DNA of 64,000 bases from Reyranella massiliensis 521 (GCA_945860205.1 CAMARK010000006.1:20725-84724), one strand, 5' to 3'; numbered from the stretch's first letter, positions 50,424 through 60,858 are shown. Numbers and translations are program-made. The notes: generated by a model not told the origin, from the letters alone.

Positions 50424-51722
50424 CTATTGAAGCCGCGCGACCGGAAGAATCGCCGGGCCCGGGCGCCGGTCCGCGATCAGATGCCGGGCCTCCGCCACGC
50501 GTCCCGCGTTCAGATAGGCCCGCAGCAGCGTCGCTTCCACCAGATCGATCTGCGCCCGGCTGCCGCCCATGCGTTCCCGATCGGGCAGCATCGGCACGAT
50601 CAGGTCGATCGCCGTGGCATGATCGCCGCGCTGGAAGGCCGCGAAGGCGCGCGCCACGGTGGGGATGGTGGCGCCGGAGGGATAGCGGCCGGCCTTCACC
50701 AGCTCCTCGATGCCCTCCACCCAGTCTTCCAACGCAGCGTCTTCGCCTGAGGCAGCCAATGCGAGGGCCACGTGCCAGTCGGCGAGGGAAAAGCCCGGGT
50801 GTGGAATTTTCTCGCGCGCGTATTCCAGCAGCTTCGCCCAGCGCGCGGGATCGCGGGGATGGCCCGCCAGTTCCGAGCGCCACAGGAACGAGGAGGAATC
50901 CGAGAGCTTCTGATGCACGGCGCCGCGATGATCGTCGGCGCAGAAGGCATCGTTGTAGAGGCGAAGCCCCGCGTCGAGATGGCCGGCATGCAGCTCGAAC
51001 AGGCCGAGGTGCCAGTTCAGGTGGCCGAACAAGCCGCCGCCGCGATCGTAAAGCGGCAGCCAGTCGCGCATGAAGTCGATGCCGCTGTCGCGCTCGCCGG
51101 TTTCGTAGCAGAGATGGGCGAAGGCGTGGGCGCCATAGGCGTTGCGCCTGACCTGCGCCAGGGAGCGTTCTATCCGGGGGCGTGCCGCGTCGTGCCGGCC
51201 GATTTCCGACAGCGCCATGCCGTAGTGGGCCTCGAACCACCAATCCTCACCATAGTGCGTGGCGAGCGGATCCAGAAAATCGACAAGCCCCTGTTCACGG
51301 CCGGGCAGGCCGGACATCCCGATCAAGCCGCCCTGATTGGCGGCGAGGCTCAGCACCAGCGCGTCGCGCGGCCACGTCTCCACATGGGCGCGGAGTGCTG
51401 CCAGCGCCGCGACGGCCTGGCCGGCAAACAGGAGACGAAAGACATTTATGTGGCTGAGCTCGCGCGCCGAAGCTCCTTCGGTGAGCGTGAGTGCCGTGGC
51501 GAGAGAGTCGCGCATGCCAGCAAGGTTGACCACGAGCTGGAAGGCACGGGCCTTGCCGATGTGGGCAAGGGCGAATTTTGGATCGGCGGCGATGGCGCGG
51601 TCGAAAGCCGCGCCGGCGCCGGGGTAGACGGTCAGGAGAAGATTTACGCCGTCGGCGTAAGCATCGCGCGCGGCGGCGACGTTGGTGGAGAGGGGGAGGC
51701 CGTAGCGGTCCGTCAGCATCAC
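50424..51722 (-). CDS. tetratricopeptide repeat protein, unknown role
   Basis: Helical repeats; FAHLCYETGERDSGIDFMRDWLPLYDRGGGLFGHLNWHLGLFELHAGHLD. Confidence 0.8.
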   Translation of the reverse strand: MMLTDRYGLPLSTNVAAARDAYADGVNLLLTVYPGAGAAFDRAIAADPKFALAHIGKARAFQLVVNLAGMRDSLATALTLTEGASARELSHINVFRLLFAGQAVAALAALRAHVETWPRDALVLSLAANQGGLIGMSGLPGREQGLVDFLDPLATHYGEDWWFEAHYGMALSEIGRHDAARPRIERSLAQVRRNAYGAHAFAHLCYETGERDSGIDFMRDWLPLYDRGGGLFGHLNWHLGLFELHAGHLDAGLRLYNDAFCADDHRGAVHQKLSDSSSFLWRSELAGHPRDPARWAKLLEYAREKIPHPGFSLADWHVALALAASGEDAALEDWVEGIEELVKAGRYPSGATIPTVARAFAAFQRGDHATAIDLIVPMLPDRERMGGSRAQIDLVEATLLRAYLNAGRVAEARHLIADRRPGPAILPVARLQ

Positions 51723-52114
51723 AGCTTTTCAACGCCGGCGCGGGCGCAATCCTCGTCTTCCTGGGCGGTCCCGCCGCCAACGCCGCAGGCACCGATCAGG
51801 ACACCCTGGCGGAGGATCGGCACGGCGCCCTGGCCATAGAACATGTGGTTGCCTTCGGCCGCGGCGATGCCGCGCAAGGTCGGATGGTCGGCACGTGGCG
51901 TCAGATCGCCACTCGGGCGTCCAAAGGCGGCCGAGGCCATGGCCTTGCCCTGACTTCCGAAGGCGCCCGCCCACATGGCGCCATCCATGCGCTGAAAGGC
52001 GAGGAGCCGTCCGCCGGCGTCGCACACGGCAATGTTCATCTTGGTGCCTTGCTGGTTCGCCTTCTCGATGGCGCCGGCGATCACGCGATTGGCATCCGCG
52101 AGGGTGAGGGTCAT
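51719..52114 (-). CDS. GlcG/HbpS family heme-binding-like protein
   Basis: LTLADANRVIAGAIEKANQQGTKMNIAVCDAGGRLLAFQRMDGA; GAVPILRQGVLIGACGVGGGTAQEDEDCARAG. Confidence 0.92.
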   Translation of the reverse strand: MTLTLADANRVIAGAIEKANQQGTKMNIAVCDAGGRLLAFQRMDGAMWAGAFGSQGKAMASAAFGRPSGDLTPRADHPTLRGIAAAEGNHMFYGQGAVPILRQGVLIGACGVGGGTAQEDEDCARAGVEKL

Positions 52115-52141
52115 GAGGTCAATCCTTTCAGGTCGATGATT

Positions 52142-53341
52142 TTACTGCTGCAACACCCCGAGCGTTTTGAGGCGCGCGATCTCGTCGGCGGAATAGCCGG
52201 CGTCGCGCAGCACCGTCGCCGAATGCTGACCGACGGTGGGCGCGCGTTGCGGCGCGACCTTGGCGGAGCCTTCGATGTGGAACGGGCTCGACACGGTGAG
52301 GCCGGCGCCGTCGGCAAAAGGAACGAGTGCGCCGATCTCGCGCGACTGCGGATCGTCGGCGGCCTCGTCGACCGTGAACACGGCGCCGAAGGTGACGCCG
52401 GCCGCTTCGAGGATCGTCTTCCAGTCCGCGAGGTCGTGCCGGGCAAAGATCTCGCCCAGAATCTGGGTCAGTGCCTTGGCGTTTGCACGCCGGGCCGGCT
52501 GGGTGGCGAAGCGTTCGTCCTGGGCCAGATGCTCGGCGTCGATCGCCTTGAGGAAGCTCGCGAGCTGACGGGCCTCGTTGTGCAGCGCCATCAGGAACCA
52601 GCGACCGTCGCGGCAGCGATAGTGATTGGCGAGCGCGCTCGGCGTGTCGGTGCGCGACGGCCGGTGCTTGACGTGCTCGCCGAACAACCGGTTCTGCACG
52701 AAGCAGCCGTTGGCCCAGAGCCCATTCTGCAGCAGCGAGGTTTGCGCGACGCCGCCCTGCCCCGTTTTCTCGCGGCGGTAGAGCGCCGTCACGATGGCCG
52801 CATAGAGGCCGGTCGCGGTGGGATGGTCGCCCATGCCCGGCATCGACCGGGTCGGCTCCGTCTCGGTGGTGGCCCGCACCATGTCCATCAGTCCCGTGCG
52901 GGCCCAGTAGGCGGTGGCGTCGAAACCTGTGCGGGCCGCCTCCTCGCCGGTCTCGCCATAGGCCGTGATGGAGCCATAGATGAGCCGCGGATTGACCGCG
53001 AGGAGGTCCGAGGCCGCGATCTTCAGGCGTTCGCGCACCGGCAGGGGGAAATTGGTGATGAAAACGTCGGTCGAGGCGATCAGGCGTTGAAGGACCGCCA
53101 GTCCCTCGGCGTGCTTGAGATCGATGGCGAGGCTCCGCTTGTTGCGGGCGGTGAGCTGCCACCAATAGTCCGTGGTCTTGCCCGGAACGGGGGCCGACGC
53201 GCGCCACGGATCGCCGGCCCCCGGCGGTTCGATCTTGATCACTTCGGCGCCGAAGTCCGAGAGAATCGTCGCCGCCGCGGGCCCCGCGATCCAGCTTGCG
53301 CAATCGATGACCTTCAGACCTGCGAATATTCCATCAGCCAT
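52142..53341 (-). CDS. CaiB/BaiF family III CoA-transferase
   Basis: FAGLKVIDCASWIAGPAAATILSDFGAEVIKIEPPGAGDPWR. Confidence 0.92.
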   Translation of the reverse strand: MADGIFAGLKVIDCASWIAGPAAATILSDFGAEVIKIEPPGAGDPWRASAPVPGKTTDYWWQLTARNKRSLAIDLKHAEGLAVLQRLIASTDVFITNFPLPVRERLKIAASDLLAVNPRLIYGSITAYGETGEEAARTGFDATAYWARTGLMDMVRATTETEPTRSMPGMGDHPTATGLYAAIVTALYRREKTGQGGVAQTSLLQNGLWANGCFVQNRLFGEHVKHRPSRTDTPSALANHYRCRDGRWFLMALHNEARQLASFLKAIDAEHLAQDERFATQPARRANAKALTQILGEIFARHDLADWKTILEAAGVTFGAVFTVDEAADDPQSREIGALVPFADGAGLTVSSPFHIEGSAKVAPQRAPTVGQHSATVLRDAGYSADEIARLKTLGVLQQ

Positions 53342-53348
53342 CTGACCT

Positions 53349-54278
53349 TTACCTCCGGAATGCCTGGCGAGCCCAGGCGCAGGCCTCGGCCATCGCAGAG
53401 TCGGCGCCGCCAACGACGCCGACCCAAAACAGAAAGCCGTGGTTCATGCCGGGAAAGCGGGTGATCTCGGTCGGCACGCCAGCGGCCCGCAGCCGCATGC
53501 CGTAGCGTTCGGCCTCGTCGCGCAAGGGGTCATACTCGGCGCTCGTCACATAGGCCGGCGGCAGGCCGGTGAGGTCGCGGGCGCGCAGCGGTGATGCATA
53601 GGGATTCTCCGCCTCCACCGGGCTGGTGAGGTAATGCGCCCAGAACCACTCCATGGTGTCGCGGGTGAGGCCATAACCGTCGGCGTTCTCGGCATAGGAA
53701 GGCGTCCCCGGCGTGTGATAGTCGGTCACCGGATAGAGCAGCATCTGGCCGCAAAGCCTAGGTCCGCCTTCGTCACGAATGCGGAGCGCGGTGACCGCGG
53801 CCATGTTGCCGCCGGCGCTGTCGCCGGCCACCATGACGCGCGCCGGATCGATGTCGAGCCCGGCGGCGTTGGCGGCCGCCCAGCGTGTCGCCGCCAGGCA
53901 ATCATCGGGACCCCTGGGGAACTTGTGCTCCGGGGCGAGCCGGTAATCGACCGACACCACCACGCAGCCGATGCCGGCCGCCAGGTTGCGGCACATGCCG
54001 TCGTGCGTATCGAGACTGCACAGCACGAAGCCGCTGCCGTGGAAGAACATCATCAGGGGAAACGGCCCACTGTCGGCGGGTGTGTAGACGCGAAGCCTGA
54101 TCGCGCCCTCAGGACTGTCGATGCTGCGCTCCAGGACCTTCGCCACGGCCGGTGGCGGTGCCATAAGCGCGATGCGCGCTTCATACTGCCGCCGCGCCTC
54201 GGCCACCGGTAGCGTGTGGGTGGCGGGCACACCGGTACCCCGATCCAGCAAGGCCTGGATTTGTGGGTCGACGGGCAT
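53349..54278 (-). CDS. alpha/beta hydrolase, HSL-type esterase
   Basis: MMFFHGSGFVLCSLDTHDGMCR; VMVAGDSAGGNMAAVTAL; PGMNHGF. Confidence 0.9.
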   Translation of the reverse strand: MPVDPQIQALLDRGTGVPATHTLPVAEARRQYEARIALMAPPPAVAKVLERSIDSPEGAIRLRVYTPADSGPFPLMMFFHGSGFVLCSLDTHDGMCRNLAAGIGCVVVSVDYRLAPEHKFPRGPDDCLAATRWAAANAAGLDIDPARVMVAGDSAGGNMAAVTALRIRDEGGPRLCGQMLLYPVTDYHTPGTPSYAENADGYGLTRDTMEWFWAHYLTSPVEAENPYASPLRARDLTGLPPAYVTSAEYDPLRDEAERYGMRLRAAGVPTEITRFPGMNHGFLFWVGVVGGADSAMAEACAWARQAFRR

Positions 54279-54435
54279 GGTCTCTCCTCTCCTGCGGGAC
54301 GATAGATAAGGTCGACGACCGGGAGGCGGGTGGCAATTTGCAAGAGCCGCGATGCGGCTCGCAGGCTTGAAGGGGCAGACGCTCCACCGACGCCGTCGTA
54401 TCGTGGCGTCCCGAGAGCCATCGATGGGGTACGCC

Positions 54436-55692
54436 ATGACGATGCCGGCCGAAACCGACACATCCAGCCCGAAATACCTGCGCGACAAGTACGCCATCGT
54501 GGGCGTCGGCGAGACCGAATACATGCGCGGCTCGGGCGTGACGACGCGGGCGCTCGGCACGAAGGCGGTGCGCAACGCCATCGAAGATGCGGGGCTGAAA
54601 CCTTCCGACGTCGACGGCATGCTCTCCTACCAATCGGGCGATTCGACCTTCTCGACCTTTGTCGCGGGCGACCTCGGCATCCGGCCCAACTTCTACATGG
54701 ACGTGTTCGGCGGCGGCTCCTCGACCGAGGCGCTGGTCGGCATGGCGATGGGCCTGATGGAAGCCGGCATGTGCAAATGCGTGGTGATCTTCCGCGCCAT
54801 GAACGGCTTTAGCCAGGTGCGCATCGGCGGCACCGGCGCGCGCGCCGTGGCGCCGGTGTCGGGCGACATGCTGCACGCCCGCGCTTACGGCTGGCAGAGC
54901 GCCGGCCAGATGTTCGCGCCCAGCTTCATGCGCCATATGTACGATTACGGCACGCGGCCGGAACAGGTGGCCGCGGTCAAGGCGATCCACAGCGAGCACG
55001 CCTCGAACAATCCCAAGGCCTTCTACAAGGAGCGCGTCAGCGTCGACGACGTGCTCAAGAGCCGCATCATCTGCAAGCCGCTGCACCTGCTCGATTGCTG
55101 CGTCGAGACCGACAATGGCACGGCGCTGGTCGTCACCAGTGCGGAGCGGGCGCGCGACTGCCGCCATCCGCGCACGATGATTCGCGGCGTCGTCGGCCGC
55201 TGCAACAAGCCGCGCACCGACATGCACTACCAGCACGGGCCGATCTCGACCGTGGCCGGCAAGTACGCCCGCGAGATCCTGTGGCCCAACTCAGGGGTCG
55301 GGCCGGAGGACATCGACGTCACCGGCTCCTACGACGCCTTCACCTTCACCACCATGCTGCAGCTCGAGGATTACGGCTTCTGCAAGAAGGGCGAGGGCGG
55401 CAACTACGTGAGCGACGGCACGATCCGCCTCGGCGGCCGGCGGCCCAACAACACCAGCGGTGGCCATCTCTGCGAGGGTTATACGCACGGCCTCAACATG
55501 GTGATCGAGAACGTGCGCCAGCTGCGCCACGACGCCGACGATTCATGTCCCGTTGGGCCCGACGGCAAGCGGCAACACACCTACGACTATCGCGAGGGCG
55601 GCTGCCGGCAGGCGAAGAAGTGCGAGCTCACCACCAACATGGGCTGGGCCAACCCGGGCACGGGATCGGCCATGGTCATGCGGAACGAGTAG
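54436..55692 (+). CDS. thiolase family / lipid-transfer-like acetyl-CoA acetyltransferase
   Basis: KYAIVGVGETEYMRGSGVTTRALGTKAVRNAIEDAGLKPSDVDGML; GGHLCEGYTHGLNMVIENVRQLR. Confidence 0.88.
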   Translation: MTMPAETDTSSPKYLRDKYAIVGVGETEYMRGSGVTTRALGTKAVRNAIEDAGLKPSDVDGMLSYQSGDSTFSTFVAGDLGIRPNFYMDVFGGGSSTEALVGMAMGLMEAGMCKCVVIFRAMNGFSQVRIGGTGARAVAPVSGDMLHARAYGWQSAGQMFAPSFMRHMYDYGTRPEQVAAVKAIHSEHASNNPKAFYKERVSVDDVLKSRIICKPLHLLDCCVETDNGTALVVTSAERARDCRHPRTMIRGVVGRCNKPRTDMHYQHGPISTVAGKYAREILWPNSGVGPEDIDVTGSYDAFTFTTMLQLEDYGFCKKGEGGNYVSDGTIRLGGRRPNNTSGGHLCEGYTHGLNMVIENVRQLRHDADDSCPVGPDGKRQHTYDYREGGCRQAKKCELTTNMGWANPGTGSAMVMRNE

Positions 55693-55705
55693 GGGGAGCA
55701 GCACC

Positions 55706-56227
55706 ATGGCCGTCCAGGGAACTTATCTAGGCATGCCGCTCGACGTGAACGATCTCGACGTCGAGAACCTCGCCTACTTCAAGCATTGCGCCCAGCACGA
55801 CTTCCATCTGCAGAAATGCAGCGCGTGCGGCCTGCTGCGCTACCCGCCGACCACGGCGTGTCCGTGGTGCGCGTCGCCCGAGTCGGCGTGGACGAAGGTG
55901 GAAGGCAAGGGCGCGGTGCATTCCTACACCGAGGTCCATCACGCCATCCAGCCCGCCTTCAAGGCGCACTCGCCGTACCTGATCCTGCTGGTCGACCTCG
56001 ACACGCAGAAGGGCAAGCCCAGCGAGCACGAGGCGCTGCGCGTCGTCGGCAATCTCGTGACACAGGATGGCACGCTGGCGCCCGCCGAGATGGTGCGCCG
56101 CGTCGGCATCGGCACGCGGGTGCGCATGGTCTTCGCCGACGTCTCGCCCGGTCTCGCCATCCCGCACTGGACCATCGACGAGGGTGCCGAGCAGCCGGCC
56201 AAGCCCTGGCGCTATCCGCAGGAGTGA
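55706..56227 (+). CDS. Zn-ribbon OB-fold protein (DUF35), thiolase partner
   Basis: LQKCSACGLLRYPPTTACPWCASPESAWTKVEGKGAVHSYTEVHH; adjacent to thiolase. Confidence 0.9.
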   Translation: MAVQGTYLGMPLDVNDLDVENLAYFKHCAQHDFHLQKCSACGLLRYPPTTACPWCASPESAWTKVEGKGAVHSYTEVHHAIQPAFKAHSPYLILLVDLDTQKGKPSEHEALRVVGNLVTQDGTLAPAEMVRRVGIGTRVRMVFADVSPGLAIPHWTIDEGAEQPAKPWRYPQE

Positions 56228-56237
56228 CGGAGAGGGT

Positions 56238-57434
56238 TCAGCCGCCCTCCCGCCAGCCGCGTCTCGGCATGGTGAGCGCCATCGCCATGCCCGCGACGTT
56301 GGCACCGGCGGCGATCAGCACCGCGGTGCCGTACTCGCGGGTCATGTCGAACAAGTAGCCGGCCAGGACCGGCAGGCTGACGGCGGCCAGGCACCAGGCG
56401 ACGTAGGTGCGTCCGGCGACGCGCCCGTAGTCGGCCGGCCGCCAGTAGAGGCCGATGCCGCCGGCGGTGGCGCCGGAGACGAAGCCGTAGCCGAGGCCGA
56501 TCATCCCGAGGCCCAGAACCGCGGTGACGGGCGAGGGCAGCAACGTCACCAGCAGCCCGCCGCAGAGCGCCAGCGCGTGCGCCCCGCACATCACATGCGG
56601 CACCGCGAAGCGATCGACCAGCCAGCCGCCGCCGATGCGCGCGGCTGCAATCGCGCCGGTGAGGCCGGTCGTGGCGCCCACCGCAAGGGCTGCCGCCCCG
56701 CCATAGGCGGCCACGATCTCCCGCGCCTGACTCAGCACCATCAGCCCGGCCGCGGCGGCGAGGAAAAACGTTGCCGAGAGCTTGAAGAAGGTCGGGCCCA
56801 GAATCGCCGGCCCTGTCGTTGTGTTCCCTGCCGGCGCAACTAGCCGCGCGCCGGCATGTCGGGCAAGTAGCGCCGCCGCCATGCCGCTTGCCACCAGCAC
56901 GGCCGCCAGACCCGCCAGCGTCGTGCGCCAGCCGAAGGCCTCGTTGCAGGCGTGGAAGATGGGCGTCGCGATCATGGCGCCCATTGGGTAGAGGCTGACG
57001 ATGTAGCCGTTCACCAGCCCCTGGCGCCGCCGCACCAGCATGTTCACGCCCTGCTGCAGCAGGATGTAGGCGACGCCGCCGCCGGTGCCGAAGACGATGC
57101 CGTAGCCCAGCAGCAATTGCGTGAGCCCAGTCGCTGTCGCCGCCATCACGATGCCGCCGGCGGCCACCAGCGCGCTCGCCAGCACCAGGATCGGCGCGGG
57201 AGCGACGCGAAACAGGAAGGCGGCGCATACCGAGCCCACCGTGAAGCCCACCGTGCACAGGCCGAAGACGAGCGACAGCGCCGAGCGCGGGATGGCCAGC
57301 TCCTGCTCGATCGGGCGCAGCAGCACGCTGAAGGAGTAGACCGATCCCAGGGGCAGGTTCATCAGCGTCGCTGCCAGCAGCGCCGCCCACAGGCGCTCGG
57401 CTCGGGCGGGGAGGGTCGGCGTCGCAACAGACAT
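56238..57434 (-). CDS. MFS transporter (OFA-like)
   Basis: NLPLGSVYSFSVLLRPIEQELAIPRSALSLVFGLCTVGFTVGS; about 12 TM segments. Confidence 0.88.
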   Translation of the reverse strand: MSVATPTLPARAERLWAALLAATLMNLPLGSVYSFSVLLRPIEQELAIPRSALSLVFGLCTVGFTVGSVCAAFLFRVAPAPILVLASALVAAGGIVMAATATGLTQLLLGYGIVFGTGGGVAYILLQQGVNMLVRRRQGLVNGYIVSLYPMGAMIATPIFHACNEAFGWRTTLAGLAAVLVASGMAAALLARHAGARLVAPAGNTTTGPAILGPTFFKLSATFFLAAAAGLMVLSQAREIVAAYGGAAALAVGATTGLTGAIAAARIGGGWLVDRFAVPHVMCGAHALALCGGLLVTLLPSPVTAVLGLGMIGLGYGFVSGATAGGIGLYWRPADYGRVAGRTYVAWCLAAVSLPVLAGYLFDMTREYGTAVLIAAGANVAGMAMALTMPRRGWREGG

Positions 57435-57481
57435 CGCGCAACTATGACGACATAGCGGCGTTGAGTGCAGTGGAGAACATC

Positions 57482-57994
57482 ATGAATTCCACGGCCTTGG
57501 CGGTCGCCCTCTCGTCCCTGTTGCTTCTGGCGGCAACCCCTGCCGTCGGCCAGGGCTCATTTGGTCCGGTCGCCATCGAGAGTTGCCAGGATTACGTCGC
57601 GAAAGCGACGAGCCAGGTCCAGATGGCGACGGGATGCAATTTTCCAGGTCCGCGATGGAGCCCCGATCCGGCGGCACACATGAACTGGTGCAAGGGGGCG
57701 TCTCCTAAAGATCGTGGTCGGGAAGATGACGAGCGCCGCAAGACACTGGTGACCTGCAGAGGCGATTTCGGTGCGGTCCCCATCACGAACTGCAACGAGT
57801 ATACGGCCAGATCGCGGAGCCAGGTGGAGCTTGCCCAGTCCCTGGAGTCGAGCTGCACCTTCGAAGGCATGCGGTGGAGTGCAAACCTGGTTCAACACAT
57901 GAATTGGTGTAACCGCAATTCCGCAAGCAGGCATGGAGTGGAAGACGCAGCACGCCGCAAGGAACTGGCGGCGTGCAAAGTGAACTCAAAGTAA
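57482..57994 (+). CDS. exported protein with two copies of a Cys-rich repeat, unknown function
   Basis: Signal peptide then two about 60-aa units sharing C-x2-Y...SQV..A...C.F.G.RWS...HMNWC...R..ED..RR..L..C. Confidence 0.75.
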   Translation: MNSTALAVALSSLLLLAATPAVGQGSFGPVAIESCQDYVAKATSQVQMATGCNFPGPRWSPDPAAHMNWCKGASPKDRGREDDERRKTLVTCRGDFGAVPITNCNEYTARSRSQVELAQSLESSCTFEGMRWSANLVQHMNWCNRNSASRHGVEDAARRKELAACKVNSK

Positions 57995-58004
57995 GGATTT
58001 CTTT

Positions 58005-58328
58005 TCACGCGCGCGCGGAGAGTTCCTCCGCGATCTCGACGATTTCGCGCGTGCGCGTGACCTCGGTTCCCCAGAAGTGGTCGAACTCGGCGATCTGGCC
58101 GGCCAGCGCCTCCGAGTCGAGGATGGCCTCGGCCTCTTCGACGCTCGGAAATTCGTAGAGTGCCAGATGCACGAGGGGATTGGTCCGGCTCCAGCAGCGC
58201 CAGGCCCGTTGCGCCTGGAAGGCTTTGAGTGCCGACGGCAGATGGTCGGTCCGGTACCAATCGTCGAACTTCCGCCGGTCGGACAGGTTGTTCAGTCGGG
58301 CGCGAACGATGAGAACGGCTGTAGCCAC
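58005..58328 (-). CDS. small dimeric alpha/beta-barrel (EthD-like) protein
   Basis: RRKFDDWYRTDHLPSALKAFQAQRAWRCW; AGGAGG preceding GTG at 58328. Confidence 0.6.
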   Translation of the reverse strand: MATAVLIVRARLNNLSDRRKFDDWYRTDHLPSALKAFQAQRAWRCWSRTNPLVHLALYEFPSVEEAEAILDSEALAGQIAEFDHFWGTEVTRTREIVEIAEELSARA

Positions 58329-58469
58329 GAGCACCTCCTGGTCGGTCTGGACGTCAGGACACGGGACGTCAGGAAACGGAACGCACGCTAGGACTGCTTC
58401 TTGCCGCCGAATCATAGGCGCGCCGACGGCGGGCCGTCACCCCCGGAAGCCGGCTCCAGAAACCGCGCC

Positions 58470-58697
58470 TCAGAAACCGCGATTTAGGTCCAGGATCAGG
58501 CCGGGGATCACCAGGGCGATGATGACGACCATGACGATGGTCACGATCACCCAGGGCTGCACCAACCAGAATTCCCGGGCGACGACCCGGGTCGATTCCG
58601 GCGGCAAGGGACGCACGATCGGGCCTTCGATCAGCATGAAGTCCGGCGTGGGTGCCTTCGGGGCACGCCTGAAAGGGGAAAACAGGTGCTTCAACAC
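58470..58697 (-). CDS. small membrane protein, unknown function
   Basis: Single TM VTIVMVVIIALVIPGLIL; probable GTG start at 58697. Confidence 0.45.
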   Translation of the reverse strand: MLKHLFSPFRRAPKAPTPDFMLIEGPIVRPLPPESTRVVAREFWLVQPWVIVTIVMVVIIALVIPGLILDLNRGF

Positions 58698-58705
58698 CGA
58701 CCCGC

Positions 58706-60844
58706 CTACTTGCCGTCCAGCGTGTTCACCGGCTCCCAATCCGCGCCGGGCGGCTGCCGGACGAGCGCAAGCGCGCGCTGCTGGAAGGACGCAGCCGGCT
58801 TGTCGGCTTCCGCTGTCCGGCCGAAGCATTCGGCGGCGGCGGAAAAATCGCGGGCGCGCCAGCGCGCGAGGCCATCCTTATAGTTGATGTTCCAGAGTGT
58901 CTGGTCGTCTGACGCTTCGCCCTCGGCCAGAGGCTCGAAGATGCGGACCGGGCGGTCGCGGCCCTTTACGCGGATCCAGTCGAGTTCGCGCCACACGAAG
59001 CCTGGCCCTGCCAGCTCGACCGTAGCCTCCGACGCCATGATCGGCGTGCCGAAATACTTGTTGGCGCCTTCCAGGCGCGAGGCGAGGTTCACGGCGTCGC
59101 CCATGACCGTGTAGTTGAAGCGCCGCCGCGAGCCGATGTTGCCCACCAGCACCTCGCCCGAGTTGAGCCCGATGCGCTGGCCGACCGGGCGCGACTTGAA
59201 GGGCTCCTGGGTGGCGTTCATCTCCCGCAGTTTTCTCTGGCAGCGGAGGGCTGCACGCACTGCGCTCGTGGCGTGCGCGGCGTCTTCGGCCGGCGCGCCG
59301 AACACCGCCACGATGGCATCGCCGATGTACTTGTCGACGAAGCCGCCCTCCTGCTCGATGATGTCGGTCATCGCCGAGAGATAGTCGTTCATCAGTGCCA
59401 CGATCTCGTGCGGCTGCATGTGCTCCGAGAAGGACGAGAAGCCCGCGACGTCTGAGAAATAGATGGTGACCGTGCGCTCCTCGCCGCCCAGTTCCGGCGG
59501 CTTGCTGGAAGCCAGCATGCGGTCGATGACGGCGGGCGCCAGGTAGAGCGCAAAGCTCTGGCGCAGCAGGCGCTTGTCCTTGTCCGCGACCATGAAGCGG
59601 TAGCCAACGGTGATCGCCAGCACGGCGAGCGATGCCAGCAGCGGGGACACCAGCGGCAGCGCCAGCCCGCTGCGGAAGAGGGCCGTCGCCACACCTGTCC
59701 AGACTACGGCGCCGGCTGCCCAAGCAAGCGTTGCGCGGGCCGGGCTGAACGTCAAAGCGGCGCCGGCCACCAGCAGCGCAAGCACGACGCTGATCGCCGC
59801 GATCGCCGGACGTCCGAGCTCGGTGACGGACTCGCGCCGCAGCAGATTGCTGACGGCGGTGGCGTGGGCATAGACGCCCGAAATCGACTCGCGCACGGGG
59901 CCGCTGGCGGTGGCCGGCTGCAGGACGCAACGCGACGCCCGCGCACTCTCGACGCCGGTGGCGAAGCGCTTGGAGGTGAGCCGGCGATCCTCGACGTCCA
60001 GCAGGGTGCCCAGGATCACGACCTTGCCGGCGAAGGCGCGCTTGAAGAAGTCCTTGTCGTTCTTGTCGGCACAGGCGCGCAGGTCAGCCAGCGAATAGGT
60101 CGGGATGCCGTCGGCGCCGCCGGCGAAGTTCAGCGTCAGCGTGTTGGCGACCGGCTGTGGCACGCGATAGCCCGCGAGAGTGAGGTCGCCGGCGTCGTCC
60201 CACACCGGGGCCTCGCGTTGGGCGCGCGCGGCCAGTTCGAGGGCCATCGACGGTGTCCGCACGCCGTCGACCGTGAAGGAAAGCGGCATGCGGCGGATGA
60301 CATCGTCGGCATCGCTGTAGGCATTGAGGGCGCGGATGTTGCGCTGCTGGCCGACGGCGACGCGCTGCCCGGGCGACGGCTGGATGGGATGCGCGGAATG
60401 CTGGACCTGGCCCAGCACCACCTTGCCTTCGCGCGCAGCGCCCGCCAGCGCGCGGAGATAGTCGCGTTCGAAGCCGCGCACGCGGGCGCCCAGCGTCTCC
60501 TCGCCGAACGGCATCTGCGATTGCTCCAGCGAGACCGGGAAGACGATGTCGAAGCCGACCACGCTGGCGCCGCCCTCGACGATCGCCGTCAGTACCCGGC
60601 CGATCTCGCGCGTCCAGGTGACGTTGGGCGTGCCCTGGAAAGGCGGCGTGCGGTAGGTCTCCTCGTCGAGCGCCACGACCACGACCGGCGAGGCGTCGGG
60701 CGGCCGTTCGTTGCCGAAGATCTGCCAGCGCAGGCCCGTCAGCACATCGAGCGACAGGCCGCGCAGGACATCGAAGGGCGGGGTGGCGACGCCGATGCCC
60801 GCGACGAGGGCAAGTATGACGGCCACGAGGATGTGGCGACGCAT
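58706..60844 (-). CDS. CHASE2-domain adenylate/guanylate cyclase
   Basis: Extracellular CHASE2 region (SPVVVVALDEETYRTPPFQGTPN...), TM helices, VTIYFSDVAGFSSFSEHMQPHEIVALMNDYLSAM. Confidence 0.93.
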   Translation of the reverse strand: MRRHILVAVILALVAGIGVATPPFDVLRGLSLDVLTGLRWQIFGNERPPDASPVVVVALDEETYRTPPFQGTPNVTWTREIGRVLTAIVEGGASVVGFDIVFPVSLEQSQMPFGEETLGARVRGFERDYLRALAGAAREGKVVLGQVQHSAHPIQPSPGQRVAVGQQRNIRALNAYSDADDVIRRMPLSFTVDGVRTPSMALELAARAQREAPVWDDAGDLTLAGYRVPQPVANTLTLNFAGGADGIPTYSLADLRACADKNDKDFFKRAFAGKVVILGTLLDVEDRRLTSKRFATGVESARASRCVLQPATASGPVRESISGVYAHATAVSNLLRRESVTELGRPAIAAISVVLALLVAGAALTFSPARATLAWAAGAVVWTGVATALFRSGLALPLVSPLLASLAVLAITVGYRFMVADKDKRLLRQSFALYLAPAVIDRMLASSKPPELGGEERTVTIYFSDVAGFSSFSEHMQPHEIVALMNDYLSAMTDIIEQEGGFVDKYIGDAIVAVFGAPAEDAAHATSAVRAALRCQRKLREMNATQEPFKSRPVGQRIGLNSGEVLVGNIGSRRRFNYTVMGDAVNLASRLEGANKYFGTPIMASEATVELAGPGFVWRELDWIRVKGRDRPVRIFEPLAEGEASDDQTLWNINYKDGLARWRARDFSAAAECFGRTAEADKPAASFQQRALALVRQPPGADWEPVNTLDGK

Positions 60845-60858
60845 CGGCGAGTGCCTGG

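Noticed and set aside
51578-53464. 628-aa plus-strand ORF
   Set aside because: Antisense to TPR, GlcG-like and CoA-transferase genes; no recognisable domain.
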